Shown here: positions 22,904-35,004 of the stretch, one piece after another
How the letters are laid out: each line of letters starts with the position of its first letter
Position numbering within the stretch: position 1 is the stretch's first letter
NCBI GenBank assembly: GCA_022559845.1
Contig: CM040121.1
Location: 345,562,243-345,626,242, forward strand
Source: Amorphophallus konjac
Taxonomy: Eukaryota > Streptophyta > Magnoliopsida > Alismatales > Araceae
Reading direction: 5' to 3'
DNA length: 64,000 nt
Notes under the pieces: generated by a model
What the model was told of the DNA's origin: nothing
The model's input: the letters and a program-made list of their open reading frames with translations, nothing else
Databases searched by the model: none
Program-made: the position numbers and the translations under genes

Positions 22904-24822
22904 AAATGATGTGAAATGACTTTGATGAGAATGCAGCAACTAGACCGAGGGTCCTTGGACCTACCAAGCAAGCACAAAGCACAAGAGCAGAGAATCACAT
23001 AAGTTGTCGAACCACCGTGAACACATGCTTCCCAGGGTGACTCGGTGATGCCGAGTGGAGGTAGTGGAACAAGGCCCTTGCTGGTAGAGGGCCAGTAGGA
23101 TTATGGTTGCCCTCCCAACAGTACGGTGCCCACAATCAAGGGCCTGGCTAGGTGCCTAAGGGCACCGGGTCACTCTCTCGCACAAGTCCACGGTGACTGC
23201 ACGCAAAGTGGAAGCTTCGGGGTCGGGCACTCTCTCACTGTCCAATGGAGCAATTCCACGGATATTAAATGAACAAATACTGAAATGAGAGCAAGTGATA
23301 GAGTTTACCCGGTCGGCTTGAACAAACCAACCTCGTTTGGAGACGTCGGCGATCGGGGAAGTGTGGGTTCCCTGCACACTGCGTCGACGAAGCTTCACCC
23401 TGCGTAGATATTTACATGCACTACTCCTCACACATGAGGGGGAACTCGGGGTGGGGAGAGTAAGGGTACAAGAAAACACTACCTCCACACAGGGAGGGGC
23501 GGTAAGCCGGCCAGGCAGGGAGGGGAGTGAGTCTAAGGAAGAAGCCGAATGACCCTTCGTGGTTCTGCCAGCCCGTCAGCCCATCTGATAGATGCTCACT
23601 ATTGACGCTGCCGAGGACGCTCCCGAACTCAGAAGCCGACGAAACTAGCGCCAAATCGTCACTGACTGGCTCAGGTTGACTCCTGAGTTTTCTCAGGAAA
23701 TATTGTCATCGCTGACGGCCGAGGCAGGCGCTGGACCGGTGCTGTTTTGTTATAGTTCAGACTGGTTCCAGTACGCTGCAGCAGGTTTACAAAGTCCCCA
23801 CGAACGCTCCCGTGATCCGAATGACGCGGGACCAGGATGGACGCGAGTGTGGTCGACTCCTTTTCGATCAGCAATGAAGAATGGCAGCAGGAGAGGACGG
23901 GGTAGAGAGCAGTGGCCCGAAGAGTGGGGGGGGTCAGGACTAATTATGCCTGACCTGACCTGCGTCCCTGAGGTTGAATAATTGGAACAGGATGTTCCGG
24001 ACTCCAAACGACGTCCCGCTTGTTGCGTTGGACAGGCGACTGGTAGAGCTTCGCCTCGGTCAAATGGCATGCCATGGGGAGCTGGGGTGTGGCCGCAGAA
24101 GCTTCTGAAAGTTGCTTCTGGTTGCAGGCCGGACCGGTTCTGCGCAGTCAGTGAAGATCGGCTCTCCCAGGCAGCTCCGAACTCGGATTGAGGCGGGATC
24201 ACCTCGCCTGCGAAGCCGACTGGAAGAGCTTTCCGTCTATGTATGACACACCACCATGGGCTGCAGGATGTGGTCGAGGTCGGCACTGCAACAGGCTGTT
24301 GATCAGCAGGTCTTCAGCTGCACACAGATTAGTAGAAAGAAGGGTTGAAGGGGGTGGTTTCTTTGGTGGAGGGGAATAGGATATGGAGGTATTGGTGGTG
24401 GGGAAGGGTTGGGAGGTGGGAAGGGGAAGTGGGGGAGGTTGACTGGGGGCGGAGCTAGCAAGGGGGAGAGGTGGGGGCGCTGGTGGCTTTGGTGGAGGAG
24501 GGGAGGGGGGGCGCAAATGGGTCGGAGGGAGGGGGAGGGTTTCCTCCTTATTTGAAATGGGTTTAATGGAGAGTTTAATTTTAGTCTAGGGAATGGAAAG
24601 GGGTGTCTTGGGGGTGTGAATGGGTGCTTGGGTGATGGGATTCTCCCTTGGGGAAAGGAAGGGGTGTATGGGGAATGGCAAGGGTCACCTAGGTAGGGGG
24701 AGGGAATTGATGGGGGAAATTAATGCTTCATGGGAGGTGAAAGGGCTTGGTGATGTGGCAAGTGGAGAGTGGGGGAGGTGGTGATGAGGTGGCAGGGGGA
24801 TGGTGAAGGGGCAAGTGTGCCC

Positions 24823-24936
24823 TAGAGAGAGAGAGGGAGGAGAGAGAGGGGGGGTCGCCCCTTTAGAGAGAGAGGGGGAGAGAGAGAGCTAGAGAGAGAG
24901 AGAGTGAGAGAGAGATTGAGAGCTAGAGAGAGAGGG
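24823..24936. repeat. GA/CT microsatellite-like tract
   Basis: Imperfect (GA)n with GGGG interruptions. It lies just downstream of the F TATA box in element orientation, so it is a pyrimidine-rich transcribed leader. Confidence 0.8.
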
Positions 24937-25006
24937 ATTCTCACAATTGCTTTGTGGAATGCTGAATTCAAATTCTTCATTCGTTCTCCAAGGAGGGATT
25001 GGGGTC

Positions 25007-25016
25007 CTATTTATAG
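25007..25016 (-). promoter_or_regulatory. TATA box of F LTR
   Basis: CTATAAATAG on the minus strand, inside CCCTATAAATAGGACC. Identical to the boxes of A, B and D; no telo-box-like motif was found next to it. Confidence 0.55.
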
Positions 25017-25341
25017 GGAACCCACAATTTACAAAAAGTCCTTGACATTTAGACTAATGACAAATCACCAAGGGGGGAAGGGGGCCCCCATGGGCCAAGC
25101 CCAATGAAATGAGCCCTTTGACCCACTGGACCACCTAATGATACTTAGACTTAGACTTAGATATATGACTCACTAACCTAGGTACTTGACTCAAATAAAG
25201 GAAAATTACATAACCATGACTCACATAAAATAGAAAAATTACATGACTAGACTCAGAAAATCAAGATGAACACAATGGCTCATGCCAACAAACATTCCAT
25301 GCTCCCAAAAAAATTGTGAAGGGCAAGTGATGCCCCCATCA

Positions 25342-26066
25342 TACAGGTATGAGCCCGTTTGAGATTGTTACAAGTCGTAGGCCTAGGAAACCAGTGGATC
25401 TTGTTCCCATGCCCATTCATGCACGAGTGTCAGAGTCTGCTGAGTCATTTGCTAGGCATGTTAGGAGTCTGCATGTCGACATCCGTCGTCACATTGAGGC
25501 CAGCAATGCACGGTACAATGAGTTAGCCGATGCCCACAGACACCACCGTGAGTTCCAAGAGGGTGATTATGTCATGATCAGGGTTAGACCCGAACGGTGT
25601 CCCTCTGGAACCGTCAAGAAATTGCAAGCTCGTGGAGCCGGTCCATTTCGAGTGTTGAAACGCATCGGATCCAATGCGTATGTTGTGGACTTGCCTGAGG
25701 AATATGGGATAAGCTCTACTTTCAATGTGTCGGATCTAGCTGCTTATAGAGACCCAGCGGTGATCCCCAGTGAGCCTTTTGAGCCATCTCCCCCTCTTGA
25801 GAGTGACCCCACACCTGAGTGTCCACCACCAGTCTCATTTCCACGGTAGCGTGAGTATATAGATCATATACTGGATGAGCAGGTGACTATTACCAAGAGT
25901 GGATCCTACCCGCGCTACCTAGTGAGATGGAGAAGGTGACCCGCCACCGAGGGTACGTGGATCACCAGGGCAGAGTTACAGAGGATAGATCCAGACCTAC
26001 TAGAGCGCTACCAAAGTGATCCCGACCCTTACTCGATAGGGTCGAGTTTCTCCCACCCGGGGAGAA
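25342..26066 (+). pseudogene. Integrase C-terminus with chromodomain-like tail (E)
   Basis: The frame starts inside the conserved GMSPFEIV segment, directly after the F insertion. It shows the integrase C-terminal module (GDYVMIRVRPERCPSG, LQARGAGPFRVLKRIGSNAY, VVDLPEEYGISSTFNVSDL). After a TAG at 25847-25849 the frame continues with DHILDEQVTITKSGSYPRYL, VRWRR, stop, then GTWITRAELQRIDPDLLERY. This resembles the short chromodomain at the end of chromovirus integrases, which guides insertion to marked chromatin. The frame runs through the polypurine tract. A closely related, more decayed copy is in C at 60196-60540. Confidence 0.8.
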
Positions 26067-28404
26067 TTGGTGCGGACACCAGAGCAAGCGAGAAGCATGA
26101 GTCGGCGAACCATCGGTACCGTACACGCAGCACCACTCGAGCGACACCGGCATCCCTTTGGCTTGGAGACAGTTTGGAGTCTCCGTCTTGAGTCTGGGTA
26201 TTTTCTAGTATTTATTGGGGTGTATTTGGTATTTATTGCATTGCATTAATGTATTTGTAATATGTGTTTGTTTGGGTTTTATTTGGGCTCCTTTCTAAGG
26301 CTATTAATAAGCCATTGGGTCAAGTTCTTTTAGAGTCCATTAAGAGGTTATGTTCATATTGGACCTTAAGGTCAATTAAAGCCCAATTGGGCTTTTCCCT
26401 CTCTCATGGGCTTCCTAGCTTGGAAGGCCCTATAGGCTGGTCAAGAATCCATGGGCCGATTGGTTGGTCTTTGGCCCAAGTTGCCATTTTTGACCCATGA
26501 GGAGGGCGCCCCTTCTTTTGGTCATATTAGGCTAAATTATTTATTTAGCTTTGACCACATGGGGAAAATTCGATTTTGGCATTCCCAAGGTACCCCTCCC
26601 AAATCCTAGATCTGAGGGTAAGGTTGGTCATTTACCTAGGGTTCCCATTCCATATAGAAACCTTGTATTTTCCATTTTCACTACAATTAATAGAAGAATT
26701 TATGCATCTTGCTTGAAGAGCCAAGGGCCGCCCCTCTCTCTCTCCTCTCCCTCCCCTTGCAGCTGCGAAGGCTACCAATCTGAGGTGTGACGCCTCTCGT
26801 ATCAGAGTGTGAAGCTCACCACCGCCGCCGCCACCGCCATCGAGCCGCCGCTACACCGCCACCTCCGTCGTCGGAGTTCTGTCCAACTCAGGATAGCAAG
26901 CCAAAGGCGGAATTTTGGCTCTCAACTCGTAGATCTGACGAGGCTGAAAATTTAAGGGTGAGTTCCCAAGGTTGATCCCACTTCCCAAAAAAGTTTTAGA
27001 TTTTTCCCACTTCGTTTTCCCATTTTTCCATTTAGATTCCCACAGCCCACAAGATTTGCCCCTATGCAGACTTGTGCTCCAGCAACCTAACACTTCGCCC
27101 ATGAGACCCCCTTTTCGATTTCAGAATGAGCTAAAATTTGAACTGGGAGTTCTGTCTACCTAAGCCATCGTCCATAATTTTTTTTTTGTGATTTTAGGAA
27201 TTTTCTTTCTCATCCAAAAAACCACTGCATTTTCCTAAATTTGTGCTGCCCCCTGCAGTCCAGATCCGACCTATCTCTGTTAGAAAATCCATTTCCCATA
27301 TCAAACCTCCACCAAAAATTACCAAAAAAATATCCTCGTGTTCCTTACCTCTTCCTCCACCTCCCATAAAAATTCCACCTCCCAGATCTAAGGTTTCAGT
27401 TGTGGTCAATGCACTTCTTCGGGCAGATCTCAATCTGTCCGGCCAGATCTGAGAGAGGAAACTTTCCCCTTGGAAAATCTCCCATGAAAAATACGGCTAC
27501 AGAAAAATTCTTGTAACACCATATGGTTGAAGGTCTCCAAGTCAACTTCGCATGGGCACTAGTCTCGTGGCATTCTGACATCGGGGCTGATCCAAGCACT
27601 TTTTATCATCGGGTCGCGCAAGCCTGAAACAACAGATCAAGTTCGGGGCAGTAAGCTTCAACACTTGACAAATCGGGCCGCCTCATCTTCCACAAGGCGA
27701 ATCAGGGCATCCCTCTCCTAGGGATCATCCCTCCAGGAGTCCCCTTCGTAGCGGGATGAACCTCGCCTCAGTCGGCCGCCCGAGCAGATCGTGGACCCCA
27801 CAACCATCAACCCGCGCTGTTCGGACAGCATCAAGTTGCAGAGTGTCGGCACCGACGGAGTGGTTCAAAATGCTACCCGTCAACCCAATTTTGATCCTCC
27901 CGGGTCCCACATGTTACCAATTACCTCCCTTCATGGAGTGGGTTTAATTATGTAATTATTGATAATTGTTAACCGGGAGTACGATCTTGGTCGGGATTGT
28001 CTTCCCCACGCCCAGAGCGTGGAGGTAATAGTCTCTCCTTCTTGGCATTTGCTTACTTAGTATATGAGTATATGCCACTGCATGAGAACGTTAGAATTCT
28101 AGCTCGTTAATTCATGTTCATCACCGCTGTGAGAAAGAGAGTGAACCCGTCTCGTGACTCGATTCGAGCACGGAAGTGTAGTTTGACCACCCTTGACTCT
28201 GCCGGTTTCTCAACCGCGTGGATCCGCGTTTCCCTCACTTGGGACGACGAGTGAGCTCGCATTTCTATTTAAGGCATATATCCCATAGGAACTCTTAGTG
28301 TCGAGGTGAGGTAGCTCTATTGTTCAAGTGTCGCTGGCCGCGTTGTCACTTAGAGTCCAAGGTTCACATCATTTGGCGTCGGGTCCCTCATTCATCCTGC
28401 ATCA
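26067..28404 (+). repeat. 3' LTR of E (2338 bp)
   Basis: It starts TGGTGCGGACACC after the purine tract GGGGAGAAT and ends CCTGCATCA. It shares segments with the LTRs of C: CCCTAGATCT ahead of the promoter region, a CCGCCGCC-rich leader with GGAGTTCTGTCCAACTC, and CCACGCCCAGAGCGTGG followed by AGGTA. No coding sequence is supported. Confidence 0.78.
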
Positions 28405-28861
28405 CTAATGAGGATTATTTTACAGATTAACTCGGAGATTTATATGCATTTATCTCTTTTGCCACGTTTATTAGCCTAGTGGTCTATCGCGCGACTATTA
28501 ATGGACGTTGGCCGTCCTTTGCTAGACCGCTAGGCAGACAGAGAGTCTCGTTATGTTTCCTTGGTCTTATCTCTTTGTGATCGGCTGAGCCTAGCGCTCT
28601 ATCGATCGACTATTTTCCATGCCTTGCGGTCTATCGCACGATCGTTAGGGGAGACAGAGAGTCCTGCTCTGCCTGATTTTTCTCTCTCCGTCCGCGGCTG
28701 AACTAGAGTCCTTGATTCGGTGTTTTCTCTGTGAGTCTTGATCCTCAGAAGCTTCTATTTGTTTCTATGGACTCTTGGGAGTATTATCTTCGAGATTTAT
28801 CAATGTTTAGCCCTATTTTCTTGCTATTATCCCTCCAACTTGACCTAGGGTTTTGGGGGTC

Positions 28862-28870
28862 TATAAATAG
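28862..28870 (+). promoter_or_regulatory. TATA box of B LTR
   Basis: TATAAATAG preceded by C, giving the same CTATAAATAG as in A, D and F, with CCTAGGGTTTTGGGGG immediately upstream. Confidence 0.6.
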
Positions 28871-29349
28871 AACCCTTGACTTCATGGCTTGAGAAGGAGA
28901 TTTATGGAGCTTACGACGAAGTGCTGCCACATTCTCGAATGAGTACCAACTAGGGAGAGCTTGCTTCTGCATCCTAGAGTCGTCTGATCTAGGGAGTAGC
29001 TGGTTCTTTTATTTGTTTTTGTGTCTTTTCTCCTCTTAGTCTCTTCATCTTAGCATCAATTCTTCTTCTTCCACGTTCTTCTGCATTCAAAACACATTTT
29101 TAAACATCCTCCTATTGTTTTCACGCCCCACAGGAGTTAAAAAACCACCAACCCCCAAGTATTCACCCTTCCTTTTCATGCATATTAACTTTATTACTTT
29201 ATAGATGCTACACTTCCCTAGGGCTAATTGGGTTCATTTCTTTCTGTCTCTACACTCTTTTGCAGGTCTATAGTACTCACCACACGAGGCCCAACTCTTC
29301 TGGTCGGCCAGAACTGGCGGAGATTTGAGTTCCATAACTTATTTTCTGG

Positions 29350-30075
29350 GTGTGCTTGGCGGCTGTCTCCAGACCGTTTGAGTTCTCTTCCAGTCATCTT
29401 CAGACCATTTTCTATCGTCTGGCGATCGTCCGAGAACCGTTTTTACGTCTGCACCCAGGTCTTTCTCTCCCGCGCGCGAGTGTGCTTCACTCGGCTTCTT
29501 TCCAAGGTACGTAGTGTGGTGTTTGCTACATTATTTACTTTGGTGGCGATCACATCTTATTATCTTGAGTATTTGTCATCATATTTCTTTATCTCTTTAT
29601 TTCTTTTGCTCTTTGGTTGCTCCACACCTGCGGTGTGTGTTTGCTTTTTTCCATCTTTGCTCCATGCCCATGCCGTGTGTTTAGTTTACTTCTTGCTTGC
29701 TTCTGCACTATTGAGATGACATACCTACATGCTCCATATTTGATGTTATTGCTTGCTTGAGTTAGCACATATCACGCATCATATTTCCATCTCACTCACT
29801 TTTTCACACACTCCATCACATTAAAATATCAACAACCTCTATTTTTTTTAGCGATCACGGAGGGACATCTAGTGCCAATCATGTTGAGTGATTGTTTGAC
29901 CTACTCTTACTTGTGTTTCCCACTTCCCCTGTGTTTTCCTCGGTTTTCCCATTTCATTCCCTGTTGTTTCCGCTCTCTGGTTCCCTGGCAGTCTCCTCCA
30001 GGACGTTTACGGCTTAAAAGCAGTCTAGCGATAGACCATCTTATCTCTCTAGCAGTCCTCAGACGACCGTTTCTC
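29350..30075 (+). repeat. Hairpin units in B LTR
   Basis: Degenerate units GGCTGTCTCCAGACCGTT, GTCATCTTCAGACCATTT and CAGTCTAGCGATAGACCA (30021-30038). The last differs at only a few positions from the CGGTCTTACGATAGACCG unit of A and D. Confidence 0.55.
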
Positions 30076-30341
30076 CAGTACAGGTACACATCCCGAGGAT
30101 TGCAATTGTTTCTACATTTTTGTTGATTCCTATTGTTCCTGGGTGCTATATGGTCTCCTCCTTTGTTGCTATGCATAATTATATCATTGATTGCATATTG
30201 ATTGTTAGTTTTAGGCTAGAAATTGCATGCACTTCGGTGCACATAGGATCATTCATTTTTCATATCTTAGTTGCATTCCTACATTGGTGTGTGATCCTCT
30301 CGGCTCCATATTCCTTGGGGTTGACTAGGTGATCACATCCG

Positions 30342-30401
30342 GGACCTCCGTAAGTCCCCGTGAGCCGTTGATTCTCACACAGACGCCAGGCCAGTTGTAC
30401 C
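30342..30401 (+). other. 60 bp conserved LTR block in B
   Basis: GGACCTCCGTAAGTCCCC, GTGAGCCGTTGATTCTC, ACACAGACGCCAGGCCAG, TTGTACC: same order as in A and D, about 147 bp from the LTR end. Confidence 0.6.
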
Positions 30402-30838
30402 TTTACCACTCTGTGTCTAAGTTGCATACGTGAAGGAGAGCTTACACCTAGAGTCAACCAAGTCCCCACTAGGAACCTATTGTTGGAGAGAATATTTTAT
30501 TCAAATCACTAAGGTTCTAAAGGGGAAACAAATAAAATTTATGCATCATTATAACTTGATTGACTTTGGTTGTCTCTAATCTCTTCTTTATTTGCTTATT
30601 CCCATTGTTGGGTCATTTTGTTTGGTTGCTTCTTCGTGGTTGTTTGTGTTGTCCTCATTTGATAGGTGCCACATTGCATGTGGAGTTGCTTCAAGTCCAT
30701 AGGTTCATCTCCTAGGGGCAATTCGTCCTTCATCTCCTATCTTAATCCTTTGTTTGACTCCACCATGTCTTCCTACGATTTCCCCCATTCCACGAGGACT
30801 CTCTTCCTCAAGGGCTCCTAGAGGACCCGTCTAGGGTC

Positions 30839-33240
30839 ATGCCACTTCGGGCTGGAGAAGGGTCCGACCCTCCTCCATCTCTTGTTGCCATAGAGGGCGG
30901 TCAGCCCTCTCGTTCAAATTCTTACACCAACAATCCTACAAGTCACATTCTTCAAATGATCGCCCAGTTGGATCTTGCCTAACTTCAGGCCCTTTATCAG
31001 ACCTTGCAGGAGTCAGTCGCCCCGTCCTCCACTACTTTACAAGGTCCATCCGCTACTTCCATCTCCCAATCTAGGGTTGATGGGCTCGGGGCTCCTCCTG
31101 CTCCTATTGATCTTACCCCGGTCCAACCCAGGGTCCTTCGCTTCTCCAATCTGTAGGCGGGCCAGTCCTCTGGTTCGGCCCCTCAAGCTCTCGATAAAGT
31201 GAAGATCGCTCTTCCCTCATCTACCGAGATTGATCCCTACAGGTCCGTTCTTTCGGCGCCATAAGTCCTTGTGGGCCTAGCTAATTTTGCTCACCCTCAG
31301 CATGGGGCAGCCCATCATGCTTATCCCAATATGGGTCATCCTTTGGCCCAACCTCCTCCTTATGGGCCTCCCCTTCCTTCCGTCTATCCATCGGCTCCCC
31401 GTTTCGAGCCCGCTCCTTTTACTCCACATACTCCATCTCGAGAGCAGGAACTCCTTGATAAATGTGCTGCCATGCAGCAACAACTCGACTTCCTCCATAA
31501 GCACGTCGGCCCACAGTCCTTAGCTGATGTTCCCATTCCTAGCTTTCACAACATTCGATTCCCTCCTCAATCCAAGCTCCCCACATACCGCAAGTATGAC
31601 GGGAACAGCAATCTGTATATTCATGTGAGGGATTTCATGCATGAATCAACGCAATTCCAATATGATGATTACCTCATGGTGTATTTGTTCCACCGGTCGC
31701 TGGATGGAGTCACGTTGGAGTGGTTCTATGCTTTACCATTGGAGGATGCTGAGAATTTTAAAATTGTCAACGAGAAGTTCATCTAGAGATTCCCGGACTG
31801 AGTCGGCACGAAATATTCTTTCACAGATTTTGTTGCCGAAAAAATGAAGGCCGATGAAAATTTTGCTACCTACGCCGACAGATGGAGGCAAATGGCTACC
31901 CGTGTGCCCGGCCACATTCCAGAGGAAGAGAAGGTCAAGTTGCTCATTTCTAATACCACACCTACCTTCCGCAACATTTGGGCCATGAATGATATCGCCA
32001 ATATGCACCAGTTATACAACCGAGCGAGGTTTATCCAAACCCAATTCAAGGACTCCCCCATCCACACTCACTTTGAGGCCCAAAAGCCCAAGTACAATAG
32101 AAAACCTTAGGGGCCCGTCACCGAAGGAGTCCAAACCAATGAGCAAGTGCAGGCCGTTGCCTTCCCCTTCCCCAACCAATACACTCCACACCGCTTCTCG
32201 CAACCTCCATGTAACCCTCAATTCCCTGCTCCACAAAATGCCCAGCCTGCCTTTCCCGCTTCACAAAATGCCTTCCCCACTCCTCAACAGTCGCAACAAC
32301 CCACACAATACCACAACGTCCCCCCTCCTAACGACTATGCACCTAAACGCCCGGCACCAAAAAGGGCCCAGTACCCTCCTTTGCCCGAGACCCTCCCGGA
32401 TATATTTTCATCCCTCATGTCCATTGGTGCACTACAACTTCCTCCGGAATGGCCTAATTGGAACCCGGCCATTGACCAGCCTAGATATTGTATGTTCCAC
32501 CAGCAACCCGGGCATATGATAGAGACTTGCTTCCAATTCAGGGATTTTCTCTATGATCTACATGAAGGGTAGCGTATAGACTGGGATGAAATGCACAAGG
32601 TTATGACTGAGATCAAAGAAAAGACAAGGCAAGCGCCGAGGCAGCAAGTGCAGTAACAAGAACCACAGCCGCCGCCACAGCAGCAGTAGCCTGTGCAGGA
32701 TCTGGGGATCCATCAAAACCCCATGCCAAATCATTCACCCGCTCCGCAGCCTCAGCCACCGGCATCGGCTCAGGTTAACCTTGTTCAACGCCTGGATCCC
32801 GACGCTGGGTGGTCTTATGATGATGAGTCTTCCGTCCAGTGGCTCATGGCCCTCCACCATACCTACTGCAACCCTCCTCCACCTTCTACTCCCGTTATCC
32901 TCCCAAGAAACCAGCAAGCTACCACCACCACACCGCCTACGTCTACTGTTCTTCACAAACCCCTTATCCTTCCGCCTAATTCCCCCGTTGTTTCGCCCGC
33001 CTTCACTCCCCCACAAGTTCACATTCCACCTGTCCTTGCTCCCCTGCAAGTGGCCCCATCGCCTATCATTACCACGCCACCATCCAACACTTCACCAGTC
33101 ATCCTCCCAGCACGACCCATCACCACCACCACTACCCCCATCACCCCCATCGTCTCCACTACACCTACCCTTACACCTCTTATTCACCCCATCGGGCCCA
33201 TCAAACCACCCACCATGAGCCCATTTGATGGTGTGTCGGC
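30839..33240 (+). pseudogene. Gag of B (Tat type), many in-frame stops
   Basis: One frame (starting ATG 30839-30841) is followable to about 33240. The capsid region has LPTYRKYDGNSNLYIHVRDF, LDGVTLEWFYALP, then FATYADRWRQMATRVPGHIP and MNDIANMHQLYNRARF. A Cys/His motif CMFHQQPGHMIETC, typical of Tat Gag, is near 32488-32530. A Pro/Thr-rich linker closes the frame. In-frame stops occur among others at 30988, 31784, 31799, 32108 and 32570, most as TAG or TGA where C-to-T change is the simplest cause. A's Gag has the same layout, so the two are relatives. Confidence 0.8.
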
Positions 33241-33260
33241 TCAGAATCTCACCCTACGAA

Positions 33261-33865
33261 TGTCCGGCTCGAGAAAAGTGCAATCGTCACGGGAAGACCG
33301 TAACATATGTATGCCGGGGTATGGCAAATTTATTGTTCAGAGGAACGGAAAATGTTCAGTTAAAGCTCGGTTAGAGCGATCGGAAACGAATAAGTTTGTC
33401 GGCCCGGTGCCAGATCAAGCTGCGACCATACTGCGGTGGGCCCCCCGCGGTCGCAACAAGACTTGCATGAGCATCATTAATATTTTCGGTGCCAAGGGGC
33501 AACGGGAGAGTGTGCCTTAAATCAGCTGGAAAGCCCTATGTCTAGGGAAGCAAACATTCGGAACGTGTCGGTCGTTCGGGGGATCGTTCAATATTCAGAC
33601 GGGTGTCCGGCTTGAGAATATTGCAATCGTCGTGAGCAGACCCGGAACATATGTATGCCCAGGGTACGGCAAATTTATTATTCCAAGGAACTGAAAACAT
33701 TCAGTTAAATCCCAAGTAGTGTAGTAGGAAACCGCTGAATTTATTGGCCCGGTGCGAGATCAAGTCAGGACCATTCCGGGGGGGCCTCCCGTGGTCCAAA
33801 CGAGGCTTGCGTGGGCATCGTTAATATGTCCGATGCCGAAGGGCAACGGGAAAGAGTCCCGGGGC
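33261..33865 (+). repeat. Tandem duplication, period about 343 bp
   Basis: TGTCCGGCTCGAGAA at 33261 and TGTCCGGCTTGAGAA at 33604 begin two diverged copies. They share GCAATCGTC, ACATATGTATGCC, GGCAAATTTATT, AACATTCAGTTAAA and GGGCAACGGGA in the same order. About 1.8 copies are present. Confidence 0.75.
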
Positions 33866-34042
33866 TGGATTCTAAAATGAAAACGTGTACAGAGACAGCT
33901 GGCTATAGGCGGAGGATGTGGGTCGGACAATGATCATGATTAGGGCGAACCCGCGGTCTCAGCGCAACCCACAAATGTCTTATCGATGTTCCCATGCGTA
34001 GGGTTCGGGGAGGACGAGAGCCGCCTCATTCCATTCGGATTT

Positions 34043-34600
34043 TGTCGGTCATACACGGACCATTTTATGTTCGGACAAAGGTCCGTATAGAAAATAAAAC
34101 GGTGACGGGAGCGAATCTGTGCAAATGTCTGCCATGAGTATGGAAAGTTTAATGCAAGCGCGGGATTAGATCCCGGTATATATGTCAGCCACTAACGGAC
34201 CATTCGTCGTTCGGACGAGAGTCCGCATTTGAACCGTCGAAGAAAACGACAAAACCACACGGATGTCTGCCGTAGGTACGACAAGTTTAATGTGGGTGCA
34301 GGATTAGATCCCGGCATATATGTCGGTCACTAACGGACCATTCATTATTCAGACGGAAGTCCGTATTAGTAGCGTCGAGGATGACGATAAAATCGTGCGG
34401 ATGTCTGCCGTGAGTATGGCAAGTTTAATGCAGGTACGAGATTAAATCCCGATATATATATGTCGGTCACTAACGGATCATTTCTTATTCGGACAGAAGT
34501 CCGTGTTTGTAACATGAAAGACGGTGACAAAACCGTACGAATGTCTGCCGCAGATACGGCAATGTTAATGTGGATGCGGGATTGGATCCCGATGGAGGTG
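34043..34600 (+). repeat. Tandem array, four units of about 139 bp
   Basis: Units start TGTCGGTC/TGTCAGCC at 34043, 34183, 34321 and 34461. Each contains a palindromic CGGACC...GGTCCG type pair, AATGTCTGCC, AAGTTTAATG and GGATTAGATCCC ahead of TATATATGTC. Such arrays are known from untranslated regions of Tat/Ogre elements and can seed satellites. Confidence 0.8.
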
Positions 34601-34793
34601 AGTCAAGCTGATGATCTATTGGCCCGAGGTGGTAGCGGACTATGGCCATATCGGAGTTTCCGAGGACCACGTCTGATGCCACGGGGTGTCATTGCTTTTC
34701 TCTTTACGCACAGTCCGGGGAAGTGAGTCGTTAGGTGTGGAGCCCGAACTCGCCATCGTGTGCCCTCGCACGCGGATCGACCTACGCGGTCAG

Positions 34794-34855
34794 GTCGCGG
34801 GGGTCAAGGGGGCAGCGCCCCTTGCGGGGGTTTCCGGGGGCAGCGCCCCCGGAAC
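34794..34855 (+). repeat. GC-rich palindrome GGGGGCAGCGCCCCC
   Basis: GGGGGCAGCGCCCC and CCGGGGGCAGCGCCCCCGG are separated by TTGCGGGGGTTT. It could form a strong hairpin in RNA or DNA. I recall similar sequences in plant gypsy LTRs. Confidence 0.7.
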
Positions 34856-35004
34856 AAAAATTCAATTAAGGCGCGGGTGATGGAGTTCCTTTCACTCATT
34901 TTTTATTAATGTCATTGATCTTTTGCACTCCTTTATTTTTTTGAACCTTTCTTTCTTTTTTATTTCCTCCCCTTTTATATTAAAGAGAAACAAAGGGATG
35001 GCGC

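Larger units (their letters stand above)
21532..25341 (-). mobile_element. F: non-autonomous-looking gypsy with a pol-replacing domain
   Basis: Minus-strand element: 5' LTR 25341-22907, PBS, and one reading frame from 22773 that is interrupted at 21532 by the LTR of A. It is inserted in the integrase of E, flank TACAG at 25342-25346. It is related to C through its unusual protein and LTR start (TGATGGGGGCATC versus TGATGGGAATCAAC). Its left part is outside the window. Confidence 0.75.
22907..25341 (-). repeat. 5' LTR of F (2435 bp)
   Basis: In element orientation it starts TGATGGGGGCATC at 25341 and ends GTCATTTCACATCA at 22907. It holds a TATA box (25007-25016), a CT-rich leader (GA run on the + strand) and a small palindrome CTCGGTGATGCCGAG near 23043. 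No coding sequence is supported. Confidence 0.75.
25342..28404 (+). mobile_element. E: chromovirus-like gypsy, 3' end only
   Basis: The end of an integrase, a chromodomain-like tail, a polypurine tract and a 3' LTR are present. The rest is left of F and outside the window. Related to C by LTR sequence and by the integrase tail. Its 3' end abuts the LTR of B (flank CTAAT 28405-28409), so E is inserted in B. Confidence 0.8.
28405..30548 (+). repeat. 5' LTR of B, start removed by E
   Basis: The LTR ends ATGCATCA at 30548, followed by a leader like that of A. The TATA box is at 28862-28870 (CTATAAATAG from 28861), with TAGGGTTTT just upstream. Hairpin-like units occur near 28480-28640, 29350-29430 and 29988-30075. 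The 60 bp block shared with A and D is at 30342-30401. Nothing coding is seen; 30549-30838 is the untranslated leader. Confidence 0.75.

Noticed and set aside
23337..24516. Several overlapping open frames in the F LTR
   Set aside because: GC-rich LTR sequence gives long frames on both strands; no domain is seen in any of them.
28376..28386. TTTGGCGTCGG after TTCACATCA read as a primer-binding site
   Set aside because: It is inside the E LTR close to its end (CCTGCATCA at 28404), with no coding region of a matching element behind it; B has its own LTR end at 30548.
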